Below, piece after piece: positions 56,158-64,000 of a DNA stretch of 64,000 bases. Numbering within the stretch: the stretch's first letter is position 1; each line of letters starts with the position of its first letter. Made by a program: the position numbers and the translations under genes. The DNA is from Boswellia sacra (Eukaryota > Streptophyta > Magnoliopsida > Sapindales > Burseraceae). The stretch is from contig SNVD02014070.1 of assembly GCA_013180625.2 (NCBI GenBank), positions 1 to 64,000 on the forward strand, read 5' to 3'. The notes under the pieces were generated by a model. The model searched no databases. It had not been told where the DNA came from and saw only the letters and a program-made list of their open reading frames with translations.

Positions 56158-56279
56158 CACTGCAAGAAATCAAGGCATATACCACGGCCACTTACGGCGG
56201 TTTTTAAAAACCGCAGTATATTGTGATATGTATAAGCCATCTACGTCGGTTTGCAAAACTGTCGTTTACAAGGATATTA

Positions 56280-56900
56280 AAAACCCGAACCTTATAAACT
56301 CCTATCTCGCCTCCACTTGAACCCTAATCTAGCCTCTCTCAATTTCCTCTCACGTTCTCTTTCAATTTCTCCAATTGCAAGAACCCTCGAAGCTTTTGTG
56401 TTCACAATCTCTTCGTAGTGGCAATTTCCCCATTTTCTGAATCAATTTGCAGTGCTCAATCTGATTTTAGCTTTTCAACCGATTCTTAAGGTGTCAGGTA
56501 CGCTTCTCTCTGGCTCTCTCTCTTCTGTTAGCTTTGAACAAGGGTCGGCTGCTCAGGTTTTCTACTTGCACTCACTTTTTGTTAGTTTTTTTCATTTGGG
56601 TTTGATTTATTAATCAGTCTCTCTCTCAATGCAAGCCTTAACCCTAACCCACCCAACACTTCAAAATCTCTCCACCAACACATTCTAACTCTCTTGCTAG
56701 GGTCTCTCTTTCCCTTGCTGGGTTTGTGTTTGTTTCAACTGAAACGACCAAACCAACGAACAAGAATCAAGGTGTTAGGTTTTCTTCTGGGTTCTGTAGT
56801 GGTGGCACGTGGCCATGGAAGCAGCGGCGGCAACGGCAGCATTAAACATTCAAGCCCCCACTTGGCATGACAATTGGTACCTGGTCTCGGAATTCAATTT
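56280..56900 (+). other. Possible captured promoter/5' exon sequence in the CACTA element
   Basis: CT-rich sequence with AACCCTAATCTAGCC and a possible donor GTGTCAG|GTACGC near 56500 looks like a plant 5' leader. An ATG at 56815 opens a short frame, MEAAAATAALNIQAPTWHDN, ending in a possible GT donor near 56877. The source gene is not recognised. Confidence 0.35.
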
Positions 56901-57066
56901 AGTTTACTTGTCTCCTTCCTAGTATCTCATCATTTTCTATTTCTCTTTTTGTAGTTTTCTTTTTTCCTTTTCAGTTTTGCGATTTGTTTGTGAAGGAGTA
57001 ATGCTACCCTGCACAACTCTATATGAGAAGATAATAAATTATGTATTTATCATCGTGACATGAGAA

Positions 57067-57171
57067 GATAATGGAGCTGGTAAAAGCACCACAATATCAA
57101 TGCTTGTTGGCCTTCTTCCTCCTACATCAGGGGATGCTTTGGTGTTTGGGAAGAATATCATAACAGATATG
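57067..57171 (+). pseudogene. Captured exon of an ABCA-type ABC transporter (Walker A)
   Basis: The exon reads [19 protein letters not shown] then [12 protein letters not shown], the Walker A P-loop region of an ABC ATPase of subfamily A. The first residue of the usual N-G-A-G-K context is preserved; H is replaced by D. It ends at 57171 before a GTATGT donor. Together with 58298-58360 it retains original exon/intron order. Confidence 0.85.
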
Positions 57172-58297
57172 GTATGTTTCTGAAATGCTCTTTCTTTTTT
57201 TCCTCACTTAGTTCTTTGAATCTTTTTTATATGGTGGAAATTACATTTTCATAATTTCTAGTTTCCAACAGAATAATTACAAAAGGCTTTTGTTGCTCCA
57301 TGATTTATTTGCTGTTTGAAAGAAACACTTTGAAGCCATGCCAAATTAATTGGCCAAAGTGTTCAATGTTTCTTGAGCTCTTCCTCCCGCTTGTTATATG
57401 GCTATTTTGGATGGCCATTTAATTTAGGTTTGGGAGGCTAAAGGAAGGCTAGTATTTCATGTAACTTTTTTGTTATGGCATTATTTTGTTTGTGGCTGGA
57501 GAAAAGCAAGAAAAATTTGATGATTGCGGTAGAAAAGAGGCTTGCTTGATTGGAGATAAGGTGGAAGTTTTGGGCTTTATTTGGCTGTTTATTTCTTCAC
57601 AATTTAAGATACTTCATTTTTTTCTTTATTCATTAAAATTGGAAAGTTTTAATTACATATTAAGGGAATGGTTTTTGTTTTCTGGCTCTGGTTCTTTTGT
57701 GTTCATAGAGAGAGAGAGCTGACTTTCTCTTAGGTTCTTTCCTTTTGTAATTCTTTTATTTGTTTTAATTCATGTACTTTTCTTTGTTCCCAAAAGCATA
57801 AGGTTTCCTGTTAAAAGAAAAAGGTCCAAAGAGGGGTACATTCTTCATGCCCTTCTCTCTTTCTCTCTCACTCTCTCTCATAATTAAGTCAAATTTCAAA
57901 ATACTGTGCAGACTTTAGCTTGTACTGTATTTTGCGTTAGTTTTATATAGCAACATGCACATCATGGTGCATAGAAATGTTGCTGGCAAAAATTTACCTG
58001 CTTTAATATCATTTCATATAATAAAATTTAATTTTACGTAAAATTTTCTGAATTAAGATGTTTTGCCACTTATGGGTGGGTAGCTGTTGGGCTGGAAACA
58101 GCTTTTGAGAACCTGACCTGACCCATGTAATCATTCAGACCTGATATTCGATTTTAAAGCAGTTTTATTTTGTAATACTTTATTTGTTTATTAATTTTTT
58201 ACATAGCTTACTGATTGATGCTCATGTGTCATTATATGTTTTCCTCCATGTGTGGGGTTGGAATTCAAATGGCTGTAAATATGATTTCATTTTTCAG

Positions 58298-58360
58298 TGT
58301 GAGATACGGAAGGGACTGGGATTCTGCCCTCAACACGATATTCTTTTTTAGAAGTTGACT
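58298..58360 (+). pseudogene. Captured second exon of the ABCA-type transporter, with a stop
   Basis: After TTTTTCAG the exon reads CEIRKGLGFCPQHDILF, stop, KLT, followed by a GTAAGT donor. FCPQHDILF is the Q-loop region of ABCA ATPases, which follows Walker A by one exon. The intron from 57172 to 58297 (1126 bp) is retained. The TAG at the usual Pro/Glu position shows it is not functional. Confidence 0.85.
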
Positions 58361-59321
58361 GTAAGTAAGAAGCCAGGTTTTATTTACATAATGCATGTCT
58401 AAACAACTTACCATTTGTATTTATCTTTTGGTGTTTAAAAAAAGCATTCTGATAGTTCTCTGTGTTACTGAATAAATTGTAAAAGGAAAATTGTGGACAT
58501 ATCATTTTCATGGATCTTATCAAGAAAATAAGATTGTGATTCTGAGTGTGTCCTGACATATAGTATATCCTTTTCATTATTTTCTACCGTGTCATTTCTT
58601 GTTGCTTATCTTTCACAAGTGTTGGAAAATTGTGTTTCACAAAGTGGTTGTAGTTTTCCTGGAGATTACATTTCCATTACTCTTGAGTTTACATTTATTT
58701 TCTTCTTTTACGTACTTAATGGATAATATTGATCATACTTGCAAATAATTTGTGATTTTCATGTTTATTTCTTTATTTTGTTGTAAAAAGTTGCGCTTCC
58801 CTGGTCTTCTAATTATTGAAAAGAGATTAAATATTTACTTCCATATTTTTTGATCTAATGTACAACATTTTCTGATCACTTGGTTAATTTACTGATCAGA
58901 GATAGAGCAGAATGCCTAACTCTAATTTTTTTTGTTTTATTTTTAAATTTTATTTAAAATTAGATGATGATGTTTGTTGCTAAGGCTCAACAGACTGTAT
59001 GTTTACTTGTCTCCATGAATGATAAATTGTAATGATTTTTATGTTTAACAATGGTAAATTTTGCTTTTGCTTTTTCGTTTTACAATCTATAAAGAAGGCC
59101 CTTCTTTTTTTAAAAAAAAATAGCTGGTTAGCATCAAAAATTTTAGTTATATTATTAGATTTTGTTTAAAATGATGATGTGTTTGTTGATGACACTCAAC
59201 AAACTAGATGTTGACTTATCTCCATGAATGATAAATTGTTAATGTCTAAGCATGATAACTCTAGTTCTCTGAAGAGAAAAACTTACAGATTGAACTCATT
59301 GCTTTGAAAATATGTCTTCAG

Positions 59322-59406
59322 GGAGTGTTCCTTGGTCTATCCAATACTGCAGGAGTTCTGGCAGGGGTCTTTAGAACTGCAGCAACTGGCTACATCTTGC
59401 AACACG
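59322..59406 (+). pseudogene. Captured exon of a PHT4-like anion transporter
   Basis: After CTTCAG the exon reads GVFLGLSNTAGVLAG then VFRTAATGYILQH and ends at 59406 before GTTAGG. The N-T-A-G-x-x-A-G and A-T-G-Y-I-L-Q pattern matches the late transmembrane part of plant PHT4 / organic anion transporters of the major facilitator superfamily. Only one exon is seen. Confidence 0.7.
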
Positions 59407-59715
59407 GTTAGGACTTGTCATTCTTCTTTTTAGCTTCTAGTTACGAGTATTTGACCGGATCAAAACTTAAAAGTTACAGCTAAAAAAAAAAAAGAAAAGA
59501 AACGAAACTGTGTTACTTATTATTTTCTTGTATTACATTTAAAAATCAATTACATTTAGAAATAAAAAATGACATTATTTTTATCATTTTTGGTGTTATA
59601 TTTTGGAAATACCATCATATCTTCTCTTATGTATTTGGCATTAGATCTATAGCAATCTAATTGCAGCATTTGGAATCTTACACTTTAATGCCTTGTTAAC
59701 AGTGAGTTGTTACAG

Positions 59716-60014
59716 AGTGAGTTTCTTAATGGACCAAGAGATAATTTGGAAGAACGTGAAGCAGCAATAGAGCCAAGGAGAAAATAGATCAGCAGGAGTT
59801 TTTGTTGTAATTCCTTTTGATGATACAACAAAGAAAACGGGATGCTGACAAGTTGCAGGCCACTGTTTCTTTTATTTGTTCTGATATTGAAGAAGTTATG
59901 AAGCAGCAAACAATTCTTAGGAAAAAGAGTGGCTCAAATGCAGAGTTGGGGAAGGATGATCAATCGATGTTGAATCACATGCAGATCGTGATTCAAACTA
60001 TGAGAACGAACTGA
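59716..60014 (+). pseudogene. Captured exon of a SPA-type (suppressor of phyA) gene
   Basis: After TTACAG the frame reads SEFLNGPRDNLEEREAAIEP, is shifted by one or two bases near 59785, and continues as FLLMIQQRKRDADKLQ and TVSFICSDIEEVMKQQ to a TGA at 60012. This is the hinge between the kinase-like and coiled-coil parts of SPA proteins, which act with COP1 in light signalling. The identification rests on family memory. The open piece 59817-60014 is the best preserved part. Confidence 0.65.
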
Positions 60015-60269
60015 TGTGTTGTTTAATTGTTTGATTACAACATGTTGAATAGTATGGATGATGATTGCCTTATATTTGGTTTTCTTGGATTACGATTGAA
60101 CCATTATGTGAGATATTTTTGTATATAATTTGATTTCATTATATTCATTAAATGAATGATTACAAAATTATATCCAAATATTTTTTTGAGACAGGTTAAT
60201 TATTTTATAAACAACAAATAAATATAAAATAGCATAAGCAGCAAAACAATTTTAGGAAAAATTATTGCT

Positions 60270-60640
60270 AAATATTTACAACGGTTTACTGATCGACGCA
60301 AAATAATTTTTTTAACTATTTACGACGGTTATCCATCAATCCACGACAGCTGCATAAAAATTGTATAAAAGCTTTTTACGGTGGTTTTGTGACTTTTTAC
60401 GGCGGTTTTTTGTTCTCGTAAATAGTGACTTTTTACGGCGGACGTGTGGTAATTATCAATCCTGTTTCGTCGCATGTTTTTGCGTCGAACAACGAAACCG
60501 CCTTAAAAAATTATTTACGACGGGCCAAAACCGCCGTAAACGCTTTTACTGCGATTGTTTTTGTGGCGATTCGAAACCGCCGCATAACCGCCGTAAATGA
60601 CTATTTACGGCGGTTTCGGCCCGCCGCAAATAGTCTTTCC
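60270..60640. repeat. 3' subterminal repeats of the CACTA element
   Basis: At least eight copies of a motif close to TTTACGGCGGTTT occur in direct and inverted orientation, up to the terminal repeat. Such subterminal motifs bind the transposase in CACTA elements. The frames 60361-60600 and 60425-60676 are repeat artefacts. Confidence 0.8.
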
Positions 60641-60653
60641 TGTTGTAGTGTGT

Positions 60654-61500
60654 TAATAATAAAAGATAAGATTTAAACATTGCATAAATTTTATATAATA
60701 ATTATTACGTTCTACTAGGGGATCATTATTTTGTTTTTATTTAGTAAGTATTTGTATTTTGCATTGTCAAGATTCAACCTAGAGTTTTTCTGACATTTCC
60801 CAGTTTACTCATTATAGTACAAGCAAGGGTTAGATTAACACTGTAGCTTAGGAGAATTTTGTAAACTTTCAATATTTTAGTAATCTAATCTTATGTTTGT
60901 AATTGATCGATAATTATTTGATTTTATATATTTTTAACTTGTAGGAAATGTTGCACAAGGTAGAAGAGTCTATCGTTGTAGGAGAAACACGATCAAGCTA
61001 GCTTGAGATGCCATAGAAAACATTTAAGGAAATCAGGTTACGTTGCAGGGTTGCAAATGCTTGCAAAGAATTCTATTTCTAACTCATGAATTTCACCATC
61101 CAGTGAGCAAGAATTGCTTGCAAAAATAGTGGCTCTAGATCAAAGGATTAACCAAGTTCAAAGAATAAAGGATCCAGATCAAATAATTAATACTATAAGT
61201 CTTAAGCTTGTGAGCCGGGCTTCGATCTCACTCATAGCACCTGCACCTCAAAATTGCTTTCTAAGTTCCTTTCAGGGACTTAGGTGCACAATGGGTCAAG
61301 TCAAACAGACAAGACCGGACTAATTAACCACAGAAATTTTGACTGAAGGCAGTTGATCCCTTGCTTCTTAACTTAACTACCTTCACCCCTTTAGGACAGG
61401 TTTCCGAAGTTGCCTAGACATAGTCCGGCCACCACTTAGGTTTACTAAGTTCTACCCTCTTAAGTCATCAATGCTACCCATCTTGATCCTAAGTCCATTT
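60654..61500 (+). other. Unassigned sequence right of the CACTA element
   Basis: No recognisable gene. A 70-codon plus-strand frame (61114-61323) has no family resemblance. The stretch 61250-61500 is richer in GC than its surroundings. Confidence 0.4.
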
Positions 61501-63460
61501 TTGATAAAACCAAATTTTATCTTTTTTATTACATGTAAGGTGTTTACAGTTTATAAACATCCACAGAAAGAGGGAGGAGAATGGAGTTACATTGTCCGTC
61601 AAACATAGGGTGAAAGGGAATGGAATTACACCATTTGTATAATTGTATAAAGTAAATAACATGGAACAAAGGTGTAAAGACAAGGAAAAATGTAAGCTAT
61701 CACTTCAAATCATGTGAGTAAAATAAGCAAGGCACTATAAAGCAATATAACTAAAGCATGAAATAAAGCAAGTAAATAAGCAAAATAATAAAAGGCATAA
61801 TTGACATAAGAGTAGAAGATAAATCTAAACTATAAATGAACATTGAAATTAAACTAAGTAACACACAAAACAAATCAATACCAATAGAAAGGAAGCATAC
61901 ATGAAAATAACTCAAACTATAAGAAGGCATTAATGAGAGCGATATAAACAAAGCATGACATTTCTAATTACCATTCACATACTGAAAGAGATAGTTAATG
62001 ATGATGTAAAGACTAAATGGCAATCACGTATAGGCTAAGCAACGTCACTTAGTTAAATCAACATGTAAAGGAATCATCACTCATTGATTGAATGATGCCC
62101 GTTTATTAAATAAGATAAAAGAAAAGAGTGACATTAATTAGCATGACCATAACAACTCATTAATCAAATGAAGCAAAATATGCAAGAACTAAGTGACAAA
62201 AGGAGAAAAGAATGGTAGTAAAATGAATAAACAAAAGATAATAAAAATGGAAAAGGTGTATCACATAAGTGCTTCTTACTTGACTCACACGATAATGGTC
62301 AATTGTAGGTGTGCATGCACCCTTCAAACCCAAAGTAGGAGAAAAAGTAGAAGAGAGAGATCATATAACGTAAACACACATAAATCAAATGAAATGGCCG
62401 CCACAAGTCAATGCAAGTAACATAAAAGAATAATCATAATTTAATAATTCAAGATTAAGTAAATGAACATAAAGCATAAACCAAATTAATAAAAGAAGAG
62501 AAGAAGAGGAAATGAGAAAAGAGATGAGAAAATGGCATAATCCAGATAATGGAACAATGGACAATTAATCGTAAAATAAAGGACAAGTAATCTAAGTAAA
62601 TGGTAAAAGGAGAAAGCATAAAACAATGAGAGAAAGGGTATCCTACGAGTGTCTATTGCTTGATTCACCATTGGTGATTACTTGCCAATTCCATTACACT
62701 CATCAAATCCATGAAAGATCAAAGAAGAAATGAATGGAGAAGAAGAAGAAGAATAGCATAACATGAACATTAATGAAGAATGAATAAGATATAATCAAAC
62801 TAGAGTAAACAAGAGAAGTAGTGGAAGATGAATGAAGTAAATAAATTGCATAAAATAAAGAACATAAATTAAAGGACATAAATAAAAGAAGGCATAAATA
62901 AAAGGTAAAACACAATTAAAACATAAATAAATAACTAAATATAATTAAAGAATAATTAAATATAAAAAAAATATAATTAACTAAGGGAGATTAAGGGAGG
63001 GATGTCTATAAGCGATACATCCTCCCTTGGATTCCTAAAACATCTCTCTTTCGGAGCCAGTAAGCCTATTAGATTAGGCCATTGACCATTTACCGGGACC
63101 TAATTAACTAATTAACTATTAATTAAAGAAATCAATAAATAATTAATTACAAGAGAATAGAGAAGAAGAACAAAGATCACCCTTGAAGCTTATCAAATTC
63201 TAAATTGAATTAGAGACAGAACCTTGACTTCAAGAGCACATAGAACTCCTAAAAAACGCTCACTCACTAAAAATGATTGCCGTTGGTTAAGACTCGACAC
63301 CGAGCCAAAAAGTCTTCGAACTGTTGAAAGTAGCTTCTCCTAAAACTTCCCAACACGTGTTCCTTAGAAATAGAATCCTTTTTTCTCTCTATTTTAGGGT
63401 ACTTTTTGCCTGAGAATTCATGATTTGGGAAATAGTGTATGTTTTTTTATATAAGGCTCA
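61501..63460 (-). other. AT-rich, A-biased region; possible minus-strand LTR or leader
   Basis: No gene is seen in about 2 kb strongly biased to A on the plus strand. On the minus strand a TATA-like CCTTATATAAAAAA (63443-63456) is followed by a CT- and T-rich leader, which could be the promoter and leader of an unidentified element. Two related stretches near 62266-62345 and 62637-62715 (both with a TGCTT(A/G)…TTGA(C/T)TCAC pattern) look like a diverged duplication. No LTR borders could be placed. Confidence 0.3.
62993..63028. repeat. Inverted repeat (hairpin)
   Basis: AAGGGAGGGATGT (62993-63005) pairs with ACATCCTCCCTT (63017-63028) around an 11-base loop, with one unpaired base. No associated gene is seen. 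Confidence 0.6.
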
Positions 63461-64000
63461 TGGGTGACTTGTAATGTGTTTAATGAATGGTGTGGGACCT
63501 TTGCTACAAGCATACGTCTATAAAGTACAGATGTGCACCTGTAAATACAGTTGTGGCAACTATGGTCACAAATATTCTCCAAGGTTCCAAGGTGTTCTTA
63601 GTCGTGCACCCACTCTCTAAGGTCGATCTGTGTATGCGTAGGGCAATCAAACGTAGGGCATCGACACAAACCCTAAATCCTATAAACACACGTTTATCCT
63701 CACAACCATCACAGCTACTCAACATGGACTCACATCTATTTAGCATCCTTTACTATCTCTTTTTTTTTTTTTTTAAGTGTTTCCTTGGAGTTCTGGTGTC
63801 TCTTCTGGTCAGGATCTGCCCTTGATCAATGTCACATGTTATCATCATCGGCTCTAAACCGTAAGCAAAATTTTAATGCTTACAGAGCTCCAATCAGTTG
63901 AGAGTCTATTGTATTAAGTGCTTCCTGATCAAGCTAGTGCTTCACCATAAAAAACGCCTTTAATACCTCTGTGATTTTGTCATTATCAATGCATTGGAAT
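63461..64000 (+). other. Right end of the window, nothing recognised
   Basis: The frames at 63487-63825 (plus) and 63504-63746 (minus) overlap and match no known family. A T-run is at 63760-63775. Confidence 0.35.

Larger units (their letters stand above)
56158..60650. mobile_element. Non-autonomous CACTA transposon carrying host gene exons
   Basis: The 4493-bp block begins CACTGCAAGAAA and ends CTGTTGTAGTG, an imperfect CACTA terminal inverted repeat, flanked by TGT on both sides (56155-56157 and 60651-60653), the 3-bp duplication usual for CACTA elements. Subterminal clusters of TTTACGGCGG-like repeats in both orientations lie at 56185-56275 and 60270-60640. No transposase coding is seen. 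The inside carries exons with splice sites from an ABCA transporter, a PHT4-like transporter and a SPA-type gene, so it was assembled from genomic DNA. Confidence 0.9.

Noticed and set aside
60361..60676. Two overlapping ORFs at the right end of the CACTA element
   Set aside because: They are translations of the ACGGCGG subterminal repeats.
62993..63028. GC-rich hairpin considered as a bacterial-type terminator or miRNA precursor
   Set aside because: There is no bacterial gene context, and the 12-13-bp stem is too short for a plant miRNA precursor.

Overview
The window is plant nuclear DNA made almost entirely of transposable elements. No intact ordinary host gene was found. It points to an angiosperm, probably a eudicot: Athila- and Tat-type Ty3/gypsy retrotransposons, primer sites complementary to plant tRNA-Asp, a CACTA DNA transposon, and fragments of plant genes (LOG, ABCA, PHT4-type transporter, SPA). 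All calls come from reading the sequence by eye; no alignment or database search was run.

Layout. (1) 1-2335: right-hand end of a minus-strand Athila-like element (E), with gag, primer site and 5' LTR, which appears to interrupt the gag of a Tat-clade element. (2) 2347-14661 and 33882-35782: Tat-clade element D1 on the plus strand, with decayed gag, protease, RT, two RNase H domains and integrase, then a long 3' part carrying an antisense plant-mobile-domain (PMD) gene and a truncated LTR. A solo-LTR-like insertion F (10558-12185) lies inside it. (3) 14662-33876: element A, inserted in D1 (TSD GGAAG), itself interrupted by the minus-strand sister element B at 16502-25764 (TSD GGATC). (4) 35783-55461: second Tat-clade copy D2, starting in mid-RT, with its own antisense PMD gene and a full 3' LTR. 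Element C, the third sister of A and B, is inserted at 41612-50677 (TSD ATGGG). (5) 56158-60650: a non-autonomous CACTA element (TSD TGT) carrying exons of at least three unrelated host genes. (6) 60651-64000: AT-rich sequence with no identified gene.

The notable system is the A/B/C family. These are Athila-like LTR retrotransposons with intact LTR, tRNA-Asp primer-site and polypurine-tract signals and a gag-protease frame, but the whole RT-RNase H-integrase block is missing. Two extra genes occupy the space downstream. One is a 184-residue ORF with a basic patch and a four-cysteine cluster, resembling the cysteine-rich nucleic-acid-binding protein of carla-like plant RNA viruses. The other is an intronless, full-length LOG gene, whose relatives release active cytokinin from its nucleotide. 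Between them lies an array of about 67-bp repeats, each starting with a CACGTG G-box. All three copies share this order at three different target sites, so the cargo was present before these copies spread. Every LOG copy here is broken. The cysteine-rich ORF is open in A and frameshifted in B and C.

Insertion order can be read from nesting: D first; then E, F, A and C into D; then B into A. D1 and D2 provide each other's empty sites for A, C and F.
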